A stretch of 64,000 nt of DNA from Fructobacillus parabroussonetiae (GTDB lineage Bacteria > Bacillota > Bacilli > Lactobacillales > Lactobacillaceae). Every line of letters starts with the position of its first letter. The stretch's first letter is position 1. The DNA is taken from NCBI RefSeq assembly GCF_018437265.1, contig NZ_JAAMFL010000005.1, positions 99,736-163,735 of the forward strand. Direction: 5' to 3'. The position numbers and the translations under genes were made by a program. Below, piece by piece: positions 17,410 to 26,322 of the stretch. Below the pieces are notes generated by a model. It searched no databases. It had not been told where the DNA came from and saw only the letters and a program-made list of their open reading frames with translations.

Positions 17410-18665
17410 TCAAAAAAGGTTTAGTAAAACGGCAATAAGCTTTGTCACAACAACACCGTTTGTCAGAATTAGCTTGAGGGCTTCAGGAAATTGGTTGAGA
17501 AAAGTCGGTACAGAGCCAATCTCAAGTCCAACACCAATTGAAAGACTAGCAGTCAGTAAAATACCTTCTTGGGTCAAATTGACTTTTCCGAGAATCTGAA
17601 CCCCCTGAATTGCAATGGTGGAGAATATGACCATCATTGCACCTCCAAGAACAGCACTTGGAATGATGGTCGCCAGCGCGCCAAATTTTGGTAACAGGCA
17701 CAGGATGAGTAGAAGACTGGCCGCGCAGTAATTGGCTGTTTCGTTCTCACACCTGACAAACGAACGACGGCCACGTTTTGAGAAAAGGTTGAGTAGGTAA
17801 AGATACCTGAAAGGATGGCAGCCAGACCCTCTGCTCGATAGCCCCGAGCGAGGTCCTTTTGGTCCAGCTTTTGACCAGCGAGATCAGGAAGGGCAAAGTA
17901 GACGCCGGTTGCTTCAACCATTGTGGTTAGGACGATCACTATCATTGTTAAGGAAGCGGACCAAAAAAAGTGGGCATGCCTAGAAAGAAAGGTTGGGGTA
18001 AGTGGAACCAAGCGGCATCATCAACGGTTTAAGTGAAACGGCACCTAAAAGTGCTGAAAAGATGGTGCCAAAAACAATTCCAAGTGGAATCGCAATGGCC
18101 TTTAAAAAGCCCTTTTTGGTATACTTCATCAAGATTAAGGTAACCATGATGGTGAGAAAACCATCAGTAAATTTTGCCAAGAACCGAAGCTTTTAGCAGT
18201 TGCTGTACCACCACCCAAATTTTGGAGAGCGATGGGTGTTAGGCTTAACCCAGTCACGGGAATCAATGAACCAGTGACGACAAGTGGAAAAAAGTCACGC
18301 AAGCGGGAAAAACTATGAGCAATTAAAACGACGAATAGACCGCCAACAATCGTCGCACCGTACATGGCCCCATATCCAAGTGTGGAGCCGATGTTGATTA
18401 ATGGAGAAACGGCATGGATAGAAGAACCGAGGACGACTGGTAAGGCGATGACTGTAATCGGCATTTGTTTTAGTTGAAATAAGCTAGTCAAGCCTGTACA
18501 GAAAATATCAACGGAATTCAAGTAATCCAACTGATTGGCGGAGAAGTGCAGGGAGGCTCCAATTAGTAAAGGAACTAAGCCGGAGCCAGCATACATTGCC
18601 AGCACGTGCTGTAATCCAAGCAGTAGAGCATGTAATTTAGGAAGTGGTTTTGTTGGGTTTTCCAT
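17410..18665 (-). pseudogene. pbuX: Purine (xanthine) permease, frameshifted
   Basis: Fragments of an NCS2/nucleobase:cation symporter-2 permease (xanthine/uracil permease family). The first, from ATG 18665, reads KPLPKLHALLLGLQHVLAMY and LIPVTGLSLTPIALQNLGGG. The frame changes near 18180, again near 18000 (TMVEATGVYFALPDLAGQ, FTYSTFSQNVAVVRLSGVR) and again near 17740 and 17640 (ILLTASLSIGVGLEIGSVP). Together the pieces span a normal permease, but at least four shifts break it. The leader with a riboswitch-like element and terminator remains. Confidence 0.88.
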
Positions 18666-18742
18666 GGCATCTCCTTGAGATGATAAAGTCCTGTTATACT
18701 CGATTTTAAAAATGGCACACGGAGTCCTCTATCGGAAGATAC

Positions 18743-18775
18743 AAAAAAGCGCTCCAAAAATCTCGATCGCGCTTT
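18743..18775 (-). terminator. Attenuator terminator in the pbuX leader
   Basis: On the minus strand AAAGCGC (18769-18775) pairs with GCGCTTT (18746-18752) and is followed by a T run at 18743-18748. It lies about 80 bases before the pbuX start and just after the riboswitch-like element, as expected for transcriptional attenuation. Confidence 0.75.
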
Positions 18776-18782
18776 AAAGCCC

Positions 18783-18852
18783 TTGGTGATAGTTGTCCTT
18801 TTTTCCTGACGGTAAAAACTCGGTTAGCATTAAAAGCCGTATATAACTCCAA
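18783..18852 (-). promoter_or_regulatory. Divergent purine-riboswitch candidate
   Basis: This 70-nt minus-strand segment has the size and order of a purine aptamer: a P1-like pair UUGG/CCAA at the two ends, a J2/3-like GUUUUUACC (18811-18819; consensus GUUUCUACC) and a J3/1-like AACUAU (18789-18796; consensus GACUAU, with the C that recognises guanine). P2 and P3 are short, and the L2/L3 loop-loop bases do not match the consensus. Its place between promoter and attenuator of pbuX-xpt supports it. It may be a divergent or decaying element. Confidence 0.5.
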
Positions 18853-18968
18853 AAAGGTGAATGTGTTGTGATATGAAAACAAATGTTTTTACTTCATTTT
18901 TTAAAATTATAAACGTTAAAATTTGTGCGAGTCTGGTTGGTTATAAAAAAATATGGGATCTTTTTTTC

Positions 18969-20249
18969 TTACCAAATTTTAGTTAGGACATGTGTTGCCT
19001 CTCGTTCAGGACCAACAGCAAAGGTGTGGATGGGAAGACCGACGATTTCAGATATCCGATTTAAGTACTTCTGAGCGTTAATTGGTAAGTCCTGAATACT
19101 TGTAACCCCCGTGATGTCTTCTTTCCAGCCAGGAAGTTCTTCGTATATTGGCAGACAGCGGGCGAGCTCACGGTTATTGGCCGGGTAGTGGTCAATGATT
19201 TTATCGTCTAATTTATATGCAACCGCGATTTTAACGGTTTTAAAACCAGTCAAAACGTCTAAACAGTTCAAGGAAAGTTGTGTCATTCCAGAGATCCGAA
19301 CGGCATGGCGAAGAACGACGGTATCCAACCAGCCAATTCGGCGGGGGCGCTTGGTCACGACACCGTATTCGTGAGCTACTTCTCGAATAGTGTTCGCCGT
19401 TTCATTATGAAGTTCGGTCGGAAATGGGCCTTCGCCAACACGGGAGGTGTAGGCCTTGGAAACCCCGACAACTTCGTTAACGCGGGTCGGTCCAACTCCA
19501 GCTCCAACGGTTGCACCACCAGCAATAGGGTTAGATGAGGTGACAAAGGGGTATGTTCCCTGATCAATGTCCAGCATAGATCCTTGAGCACCTTCAAAAA
19601 GGACTTTTTTGTTATCATCTAGTGCTTTATTAACCAAGTAGGATGTGTCCGTTACCATGGGCTTCACCCGCTCACCGTAGGACTTATAAGTCTCATAAAT
19701 CTCATCAAAATCAAGTGGCTCCTGTCCATACAACTTCGTTAAGATTTCGTTTTTTGCCACCAAAGTTGTTTCCAAACGTGTTTTTAGAAGTTCTGGATCG
19801 ATTAAATCACAAACACGAATACCAATTCGCTCCACCTTATCCATGTAAGCTGGGCCAATTCCTTTTTGAGTCGTTCCGAGCTTATGACTTTTTTTTCCCT
19901 CTTGCAATCTGTCAAGCAAGCGGTGGTAAGGCATAATGACCTGTGCCCGGTCTGATATCACCAGGTTTTTGGTATTGACACCGTATTTAGCTAGGTAATC
20001 GATTTCGTTAAACAGCGTTTCAGGATTCAAAACCACCCCGTTGCCAATGACGTTTTGGACATTCTTTAGTAAGATTCCCGACGGAATTAATTGTAAGTGA
20101 ATCTTTTCATTCCCGAGTACAAGGGTGTGCCCGGCGTTGTCGCCACCAGAATAGCGGACAACGAAATCGGCTTTTTGGCTAAGAAAATCCGTGATTTTGC
20201 CCTTTCCCTCATCTCCCCATTGACTTCCAACGATAACAGTTCCTGGCAT
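18969..20249 (-). CDS. purA: Adenylosuccinate synthetase
   Basis: A 426-aa GTP-dependent enzyme that makes adenylosuccinate from IMP and aspartate, the first committed AMP step. It shows the N-terminal P-loop [11 protein letters not shown] (about residues 8-18), GDNAGHTL with the conserved His, [11 protein letters not shown], and the GTP-base region near the C-terminus ([15 protein letters not shown] and [10 protein letters not shown]). Length is normal. AAGGAG stands before the ATG. It is divergent from purB around PurBox-like sites; purB performs the next step. Confidence 0.97.
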   Translation of the reverse strand: MPGTVIVGSQWGDEGKGKITDFLSQKADFVVRYSGGDNAGHTLVLGNEKIHLQLIPSGILLKNVQNVIGNGVVLNPETLFNEIDYLAKYGVNTKNLVISDRAQVIMPYHRLLDRLQEGKKSHKLGTTQKGIGPAYMDKVERIGIRVCDLIDPELLKTRLETTLVAKNEILTKLYGQEPLDFDEIYETYKSYGERVKPMVTDTSYLVNKALDDNKKVLFEGAQGSMLDIDQGTYPFVTSSNPIAGGATVGAGVGPTRVNEVVGVSKAYTSRVGEGPFPTELHNETANTIREVAHEYGVVTKRPRRIGWLDTVVLRHAVRISGMTQLSLNCLDVLTGFKTVKIAVAYKLDDKIIDHYPANNRELARCLPIYEELPGWKEDITGVTSIQDLPINAQKYLNRISEIVGLPIHTFAVGPEREATHVLTKIW

Positions 20250-20294
20250 GATTCACTCCTTGCTTTCTTCATTCATTTGATTTAACAGAATTAT

Positions 20295-20307
20295 TATAAC
20301 GAACATT
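20295..20307 (+). promoter_or_regulatory. PurBox-like site near purA
   Basis: TATAACGAACATT fits the PurR PurBox pattern (A/T-rich, CGAAC, A/T-rich; Bacillus consensus AWWWCCGAACWWT) on the plus strand, 46 bases upstream of the purA start. Confidence 0.5.
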
Positions 20308-20334
20308 AAAATAAATAACAAGGTAATTATACGA

Positions 20335-20347
20335 ATTTTGTTCGCTT
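20335..20347 (-). promoter_or_regulatory. PurBox-like site, inverted
   Basis: On the minus strand AAGCGAACAAAAT carries the CGAAC core. It lies in opposite orientation to the sites at 20295 and 20388; PurR generally needs inverted pairs. Confidence 0.45.
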
Positions 20348-20387
20348 CACTTAATTATAATTCAAAATAATATTAATTTATATGTTA

Positions 20388-20401
20388 TAAAAACGAACAA
20401 T
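20388..20401 (+). promoter_or_regulatory. PurBox-like site near purB
   Basis: TAAAAACGAACAAT fits the PurBox pattern. It is 52 bases before purB and just upstream of a TAAAAT -10-like hexamer at 20417-20422. Confidence 0.5.
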
Positions 20402-20452
20402 AAACTATTTTTTGTGATAAAATTTAGTTATTCGAGAAATTGGGGGAATATG

Positions 20453-21748
20453 ATGCTAGATCGTTATGCACGTCCGGCCATGGCACAATTATGGTCGATG
20501 GAAAACCAGTACAAAACATGGCTAGAAGTTGAAATTGCCATTGACCAGGCCTGGGCCGAACATGGACTCATACCATCTGAAGATTTAAGGGCGATAAAAG
20601 AAAACGCTTCTTTTGATTTGGATAGAATCAAAGAAATTGAAAAGCAAACGCACCATGACGTTGTTGCCTTTACTCAGGCCGTTTCGGAATCACTTGGAGA
20701 CGAAAAGAAATGGATTCATTACGGTGTCACGAGTACGGATGTCGTCGATACGGCAAACGGACTACGTTTAAAACAGGCCAACCAAATTATTTTAGAAGAT
20801 TTAAAGAAACTTCATGCGCTGTTAAAAGCGCAGGCTGTTCAATATAAAGATACGGTAATGATTGGTCGTACGCACGGGGTTCACGCCGAACCGACTTCCT
20901 GGGGCTTTAAATTAGCGCGTTGGTATGATGAGGTTACCCGACAGATTGACCGTTTCGAACGCGCTTCTTCTGCAGTAGAGGTTGGACAAATCTCAGGTGC
21001 AGTGGGGACTTTTGCAAACATTCCACCGGTCATCGAAGAATCAGTCTGTGCTATGCTAGGTCTAAAAAACCAAGCAATTACCAGTCAGGTGTTGCCTCGG
21101 GATTTGCACGCCGATTACCTAGCAACAATTGCCTTGATTGGCTCCTCTTTGGAACGCTTTGCCACTGAAATCCGATCGTTGCAGCGAACTGAAATTCGAG
21201 AGGTTCAGGAATTCTTCGACAAGAAGCAAAAGGGCTCATCCGCCATGCCTCACAAGCGAAACCCAATCGGCTGTGAAAACATCTCCGGTTTGGCACGCGT
21301 GCTTCGCGGCTACCTCGTTCCAGCCTATGAAGACATTACTCTCTGGCATGAACGGGACATCTCACACTCATCTGTCGAGCGTATCGTTTTTCCTGATGCG
21401 ACAACGTTGATTGACTACATTCTAACCCGCTTTACAAAGATTTTGACCCAGCTTGAGGTATACCCAAAGCGGATGAAAGAAAACTTAAATAAGACAGGGG
21501 GGTTAATCTACAGCCAACGTGTACTGTTGAAATTGATTGACTCAGGATTGAGCCGTGAAGCTGCCTATGACTTGGTTCAACCTCTAACTGCTAAGGGATG
21601 GGACGAGAATATTTCATTCGAAAAATTAGTTAAAGAGTCACCGGAAATTAAGCAAAGGTTGAGCGCAGATAGCTTGGCAGATGCTTTTGATTATAACTAC
21701 CACCTCAGGCGAATTGATGAGGTTTTTAAGCGTCTTAAAATAGAGTAG
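20453..21748 (+). CDS. purB: Adenylosuccinate lyase
   Basis: A 431-aa enzyme of the fumarase/aspartase superfamily that cleaves adenylosuccinate to AMP and SAICAR to AICAR, both releasing fumarate. MLDRYARPAM is the usual PurB opening; QTHHDVVAFTQAVSE and HYGVTSTDVVDTANG form the substrate site, and the signature loop GSSAMPHKRNP (about residues 262-272) carries the catalytic serine. Two ATGs are adjacent (20450, 20453); the second is chosen from homology and its distance to the GGGGG ribosome site. It is divergent from purA and ends in a bidirectional terminator. Confidence 0.97.
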   Translation: MLDRYARPAMAQLWSMENQYKTWLEVEIAIDQAWAEHGLIPSEDLRAIKENASFDLDRIKEIEKQTHHDVVAFTQAVSESLGDEKKWIHYGVTSTDVVDTANGLRLKQANQIILEDLKKLHALLKAQAVQYKDTVMIGRTHGVHAEPTSWGFKLARWYDEVTRQIDRFERASSAVEVGQISGAVGTFANIPPVIEESVCAMLGLKNQAITSQVLPRDLHADYLATIALIGSSLERFATEIRSLQRTEIREVQEFFDKKQKGSSAMPHKRNPIGCENISGLARVLRGYLVPAYEDITLWHERDISHSSVERIVFPDATTLIDYILTRFTKILTQLEVYPKRMKENLNKTGGLIYSQRVLLKLIDSGLSREAAYDLVQPLTAKGWDENISFEKLVKESPEIKQRLSADSLADAFDYNYHLRRIDEVFKRLKIE

Positions 21749-21788
21749 AGCAATTTAAGATGAATTCGTATAACGTTTTTGTAAAAGA

Positions 21789-21823
21789 CAAGAAAGCACT
21801 CGCATTTAGCGGGTGCTTTCTTG
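21789..21823. terminator. Bidirectional terminator between purB and guaC
   Basis: CAAGAAAGCACTCGC and GCGGGTGCTTTCTTG form a 15-bp stem (one T-G) around ATTTA. It serves both convergent genes. Confidence 0.93.
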
Positions 21824-21824
21824 T

Positions 21825-22781
21825 TTAGTAATTTGTTAAAATGACGTAATCAACGGTTTTCAGACTAGTTAGTTTTTTCCCTCCCGCATATGAGATGGCA
21901 GAGGAGAGGTCTTCTTCCATTACTTTTAAAGTTTTTTCGAGGGGGCCCTTATATTCAACTAAGAGGCTTTGACCTTCAACGTTGTGCTCGTTTCCCTTTT
22001 GACGAGCTGAAGCAGAACCGTAGTAAGCTTTGTAGGATTTTCCGTTTTTTTCGATAATTTCACCAGGTGTTTCATCATGACCGGCAAACATAGAACCAAT
22101 CATCACCATGGTTGCCCCAAAACGGATTGACTTTGCAATGTCGCCATGATGACGAATCCCACCGTCTGCAATGATTGGCTTCGTCGCAATCTGTGCACAC
22201 TGAGAAAGGGCGGCCAGTTGCCAACCATTGGTTCCAAAGCCAGTTTTATCCTTTGTGATACATGCCTTTCCCGGGCCAATGCCAATCTTTGTGGCGTCTG
22301 CTCCAGCTGCTTCCGCTTCCACAATTGCTTCAGGCGTTCCCATGTTGCCAACAATTAAGAATGTTTTTGGTAACTTTTCCTTGATGTAAGCAACCATTTG
22401 AAACACGTAATCGGAGTGACCATGGGCAACATCAATCGTGATGTATTCCGGTGTGATATTCTTTGATTTAAATAAGTCAATCAATTGGCACTCGTCCTCT
22501 GTAATACCAATGCTGATTGATGCAATTAATCCTTTTTGTTGCATTGATTGAACGAAGTCAAATCGCTGGTTTGGATTGAACCGGTGCATGACATAAAAGT
22601 AACCGCGAGCGGATAACCACTCGGCTAAGTTTTGATCAATGACGCTTTCCATATTGGCGGGAATCACCGGAATCCGAAACGTGTGTTGACCGAGTTGAAC
22701 GCTTGTATCTGCATCACGTCGACTTTTCAAAATGCTTTTTTTAGGTAAAAGTCGAACTGTATCATAATCAAATGTCTTCAT
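21825..22781 (-). CDS. guaC: GMP reductase
   Basis: A 318-aa NADPH-dependent enzyme that deaminates GMP back to IMP, so guanine nucleotides can feed AMP synthesis through purA and purB next door. It belongs to the IMPDH/GMPR family: [10 protein letters not shown] near residues 41-50, [18 protein letters not shown], then the catalytic loop [11 protein letters not shown] with Cys near 174, and [20 protein letters not shown]. It lacks CBS domains and has the short bacterial GuaC length, which separates it from IMP dehydrogenase. The start follows an AATGGAGAAATT ribosome site. Confidence 0.95.
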   Translation of the reverse strand: MKTFDYDTVRLLPKKSILKSRRDADTSVQLGQHTFRIPVIPANMESVIDQNLAEWLSARGYFYVMHRFNPNQRFDFVQSMQQKGLIASISIGITEDECQLIDLFKSKNITPEYITIDVAHGHSDYVFQMVAYIKEKLPKTFLIVGNMGTPEAIVEAEAAGADATKIGIGPGKACITKDKTGFGTNGWQLAALSQCAQIATKPIIADGGIRHHGDIAKSIRFGATMVMIGSMFAGHDETPGEIIEKNGKSYKAYYGSASARQKGNEHNVEGQSLLVEYKGPLEKTLKVMEEDLSSAISYAGGKKLTSLKTVDYVILTNY

Positions 22782-22903
22782 AATTTCTCCATTCCTACAG
22801 TGAGTTAAAGCATTTAAAGGGGATTATTTTCCGATTAATCAACACATCACATTGCAAAAAAATACGTTTTTCCTATTTTTTGCTTTCCCCATGTACATGT
22901 ATT

Positions 22904-22932
22904 AATATACGGTTTTATTTAATTAAAATCAA
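22904..22932 (-). promoter_or_regulatory. Promoter of guaC
   Basis: On the minus strand TTGATT (22927-22932) and TATATT (22904-22909) have a 17-bp spacer. About 60 bases further upstream, AAAACG-TT-CGTTTT (22995-23008) contains a CGAAC core on the minus strand, resembling a PurBox. Confidence 0.6.
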
Positions 22933-22934
22933 TT

Positions 22935-23376
22935 TTTTTCTCTCAAAAAACTATTTTCAAGCTAAATATACAAATGATAAAATGCGAAAGGTATAAAACG
23001 TTCGTTTTAATTTATTGAGGGAATTTGTAAAAAATAACTGAGCTTATCTGATTGTTTAAATGATGCGATTGAAAAAATGTTCTTTTCTTAACTTCTAAAA
23101 AATCAGCCATTACTCTTAGTAATCAAACATCGATAGGAACCACTGTTTTTGAACATGGTCCTTTAAGTTCTTCGTGCGGGTGAACAAAATGTTAGCCAGC
23201 ACTGGATCACCCGTTAGCATGTTATGGTATCTCTTCAATGACGTATCTGTCGAGTAGCCAGTAGTGATACTGGCCAGAATTCAGGGGGGAACTCGATTTA
23301 TTCGTTCCGTAGTCTTCTGACTACGAGACTTTTTATTACTCCAAAAAATAGATAAAGTAACTGAAAGAGGACACAC
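22935..23376. other. Non-coding stretch with an unidentified remnant
   Basis: No intact gene is visible. On the minus strand at about 23110-23280 a frame reads YHNMLTGDPVLANILFTR and NLKDHVQKQWFLSMF, which looks like real, formerly coding protein sequence, but I cannot name the family and it has neither start nor context. The rest is AT-rich spacer. Confidence 0.35.
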
Positions 23377-24085
23377 ATAACTATCAAGCAAAATCATAAC
23401 CGCCATCCATTCGCCGGCTACACAATCGGCATTCTTGCACCAAATATCGATTATGAGAAAACACTGCGCAACATCGCTAACGCTGAGGTCTTTGACTATC
23501 CCATTCTTTATGAAGTTTATTGACATCGACCTAAAGTTACTTTTTCAGGGCAATAAATTACTAAACAAAACAATCATCGCCGCTGCTAAAAAAACTCGAA
23601 CCCAATGGTGTTCGAGCAATCATTGGTGCCTGTGGCTTCTTTGATAACTTTCAAAACGTAACGAAAGAAGCCGTCAACATTCCTGTTTTCACGTCAAGCC
23701 TTTTGGAAGTGCCACTAATTACAAATTTGCTCGTACCCAATCAAAAAATTGCGTCTTCGCTACCAATGGCTAAAACATCCAACACGCACTGGCCCGCATT
23801 CGGAAATACAAAACAGACCGTTACGTGCTAGTTTATGTTAACCAGTTAAAGGAGTTTACGCCAATCCGCTATGGTAAGGAACAACTCGATACCGAAGTGC
23901 TGGAAGTGGCTCTATCAGACTTGACCAAAAAACTGGTGATAGCGATTCCAGCATCGGAGCCCTTTTGCTCAAATGCCTGATCTGCCACCATAAGCCAAAG
24001 CCGTGCAGGATAAAACTGATTTACTAGTCTTTGACTTTCTAACTTAATCAACTTTGTCCATCAAGCTGAAAACCGTCCAAAGTAA
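23377..24085 (+). pseudogene. Aspartate/glutamate (hydantoin) racemase remnant
   Basis: Pieces in changing frames follow an Asp/Glu racemase-family protein: NRHPFAGYTIGILAPNIDYEK, then DLKLLFQGNKLLNKTIIAAA, VRAIIGACGFFDNFQN with the first catalytic cysteine, VNIPVFTSSLLEVPLI, FTPIRYGKEQLDTEVLEVAL, and the C-terminal NFVHQAENRPK. The start codon is ATA (23377) instead of ATG after a GAGGA ribosome site. At least six frameshifts or stops follow. The gene is dead and looks decayed by small indels. Confidence 0.82.
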
Positions 24086-24192
24086 CCAGTAGAAGATAAT
24101 ACAAATTACCCGTCTGTCCTTGATGAACCAGATATGCCGTCAGCGGATGACCCTTTTCTGACTATGACTTGTACACAAGTTAAGGAGTTTCT

Positions 24193-24228
24193 ATGTTTAA
24201 AATTCTTCATGACTTTCTAAAAAAATAA
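24193..24228 (+). CDS. Very short reading frame with a good ribosome site
   Basis: AAGGAG precedes an 11-codon frame (MFKILHDFLKK). It may be a leader peptide or chance; no further evidence is seen. Between the racemase remnant and the surface-protein gene nothing else is visible. Confidence 0.15.
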   Translation: MFKILHDFLKK

Positions 24229-24313
24229 CTTATTTAAAATTAAGTGTGGTAAAATTTATTTAAAATAAAGTTTTATGGATATAAACGAGTTTTGTAGACG
24301 GGAAGGGAAACTC

Positions 24314-25564
24314 ATGGAAGAACGAAAAGGACATTTCAAGCTCTATAAAAAAGGGAAAATTTGGATTTCTGCTTGCCTATCAATTGTAGTATTGTTTTCT
24401 ATGTCAACTGCACTAGTACCGAACTCAAACAGCTCGGTTTCAGCAGAAGTGGTTTCTCAGCAACCCAATGAATCCAAAACCGTCACAGCTGTGGATTTTA
24501 AAGATTACTTTGAGTTAGCGGGTTCTGCTGAGTTTTACAAAGACACTCAAGAAGAGAAAGGAGTGAGGCTGACACAGAATTCAAAGTTCAAAGCAGGTTC
24601 GATTTTTTTAAAAACTAAAATTGACATGTCTCAAAGTTTTACGCTTAAGGGAAAAATTCGCTTCGGAGGCAATAATCCCGGAGGAGATGGGATAGCTGTA
24701 GGCTTTGCTGATGAGACGCCAGGAACTATTGGTAAACAAGGAAATGCCTTTGGTATGGGAGGATTGTCGAATGCATTTGGAGTGAAGTTTGACACCTTCC
24801 GAAATAATGACTCAAATGAGTACTATGACAAAGATATATATCCTAATAATACAATGGGGTTAGTTTACACTGATTCAAATAAAAAAGTGATTAACAAATC
24901 TGGTGATGAAGGTGTAACACATTCATCAATAAAAGGTGCTAACAATCAGTGGTCGGATCTTACCGTTATTTATGATGGTAAAACTAAGAAAATGACGGTA
25001 TCGGGTAGCGGAGGAACAGTTACTTTTGACGCTTCACAGTATATAAAAAATAATGATTTAGCTTTCTTCATATCGGCATCGACTGGGGACTTGACTAACG
25101 AACATCTTTTTGAATTCACTAGTTTTGAATATACGCCATCCTTGACAGACATTAAGAAAGATCAAAACAAGTCATTGCAAGAAGAACATGATCAAGTCGT
25201 TAAGGACATTGATCAGGATGAAACATTAACATCGGAAGAAAAAGCGAAGCAAAAAGCTGATGCTGATAAGGCGCTGGAAGATGGACAAAAGGCCATTGAA
25301 CAGGCAAAAGATGCGGATGAAGTAAACCAAGCTTTCAACAATGGTAAAGAACAGATTAATCAAGCTCATCAACCAGGCAAGCGCCTAGATGAACAAAAAG
25401 ATGATCAAAACAAGTCATTGCAAGAAGAACATGATCAAGTCGTTAAGGACATTGATCAGCCAGAAACGGGAACACGTTCAAGGGCTAAAAACTTAATGAA
25501 TAGTCTAATTACATTAGGACTTTTAGGATTATCTACAATATTAATGATTAAAACAAAAAAATAA
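24314..25564 (+). CDS. L-type-lectin-like surface protein, KxYKxGKxW signal
   Basis: A 416-aa secreted protein. The N-terminus has HFKLYKKGKIWISACLSIVV, a KxYKxGKxW-type signal peptide of Lactobacillales surface proteins. Residues about 55-270 resemble a legume/L-type lectin beta-sandwich (GGDGIAVGFAD, NAFGVKFDTF). A coiled, DUF1542-like segment follows, with a 19-residue repeat (starting DQNKSLQEEHDQ) present twice. The C-terminus is QPETG, a hydrophobic stretch and KTKK: a sortase signal in which the usual L of LPxTG is Q. The ATG at 24314 is preferred over one at 24275 for its ribosome site and signal-peptide position. Probably an adhesin. Confidence 0.82.
   Translation: MEERKGHFKLYKKGKIWISACLSIVVLFSMSTALVPNSNSSVSAEVVSQQPNESKTVTAVDFKDYFELAGSAEFYKDTQEEKGVRLTQNSKFKAGSIFLKTKIDMSQSFTLKGKIRFGGNNPGGDGIAVGFADETPGTIGKQGNAFGMGGLSNAFGVKFDTFRNNDSNEYYDKDIYPNNTMGLVYTDSNKKVINKSGDEGVTHSSIKGANNQWSDLTVIYDGKTKKMTVSGSGGTVTFDASQYIKNNDLAFFISASTGDLTNEHLFEFTSFEYTPSLTDIKKDQNKSLQEEHDQVVKDIDQDETLTSEEKAKQKADADKALEDGQKAIEQAKDADEVNQAFNNGKEQINQAHQPGKRLDEQKDDQNKSLQEEHDQVVKDIDQPETGTRSRAKNLMNSLITLGLLGLSTILMIKTKK
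25160..25459 (+). repeat. Two identical 57-bp repeats
   Basis: 25160-25216 and 25403-25459 are identical at the DNA level and encode the same 19 residues. The spacing is 243 bp. The array probably once had more units; recombination between such identical copies would shorten the stalk of the surface protein. Confidence 0.85.
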
Positions 25565-25584
25565 TATTTATTAACTAATGACGT

Positions 25585-25869
25585 GTACCCCAAAAATTGA
25601 AGTGAATAATTATATCTATCTGGCCAGTTGCTGATATTCAATCAAGGGAGATGTCCAACACAAAAAGTATATGCAAATTAATACTATTTTTAAGCGAACC
25701 CGAATATAAGTGACATCTGCCGACCAAACACCAGACTGGTCATCAAGTCCTTTAACCAGGTTCAGGCGTTGTGCGTAAAGAACTTCAGTGACTGGCTTAC
25801 GATATTTTTTGGTCATCACTGATTGACAGTTTGCCTCTTTTAATAAACGCCATAATCGCCTTACACCAA
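25585..25869 (-). mobile_element. Composite of two IS3-family remnants
   Basis: 25699-25869 on the minus strand matches the OrfB start of the element at 15483 (VMTKKYRKPVTEVLYAQRLN through VWSADVTYIR). 25585-25690 encodes an OrfB tail (CWTSPLIEYQQLAR) and an outer end CCCCAAAAATTGAA like that of the IS150-like element at 10662. Neither piece can be functional; they interrupt a surface-protein gene. Confidence 0.75.
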
Positions 25870-25879
25870 TATTGTCTTC

Positions 25880-26254
25880 TTGTCGTGGTCATATAATTTA
25901 AAAGACTTACCGGAAAAAAAGGATTACTTGTCAAGGACTAATCCAAAAATGATGGATGTTTTGATTAGTGACACTAGATATGCAAATCCATCTTTTGATT
26001 TAATGTGCTCTTATACACCAAATGAAGAGACTCAACCATTTGAGGTTTATTTCAATAATAAAAATAATTATATTTTACTAGGAAAAGATGCTCAGTCAGT
26101 AATAACAAATTCCGATAAAAACGATGTTGAAACAAAAAGTCTTTTTAAAAGGGAGTTTAAGCAAGACGAAGGCCTTTTAATTAAAGCAAATAATCATGTA
26201 AAGGCTGCTACTTATTCAGGAGTTGTTGACTGGACGTTAGGAAGCAAATTATAG
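25880..26254 (+). pseudogene. C-terminal fragment of a surface protein
   Basis: About 120 residues with no proper start, beginning right after an IS remnant. MDVLISDTRYANPSFDLMCS and AATYSGVVDWTLGSKL recall the C-terminal part of WxL-type cell-wall-binding proteins (a D-T-R strand, then a final x-W-T-L strand). I read it as the 3' end of a WxL-like protein cut by the insertion. The function is lost if the N-terminal part is gone. Confidence 0.55.
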
Positions 26255-26322
26255 ATAAGAAATTAATTATTTCTTTTGTGAAGTTTTCATTTATTCACAA
26301 ATAACAGAAAGATGTGTAAAAT

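Noticed and set aside
23281..23526. An 81-codon minus-strand frame
   Set aside because: It lies opposite the racemase remnant, whose protein similarity on the plus strand is convincing; the minus frame resembles nothing.
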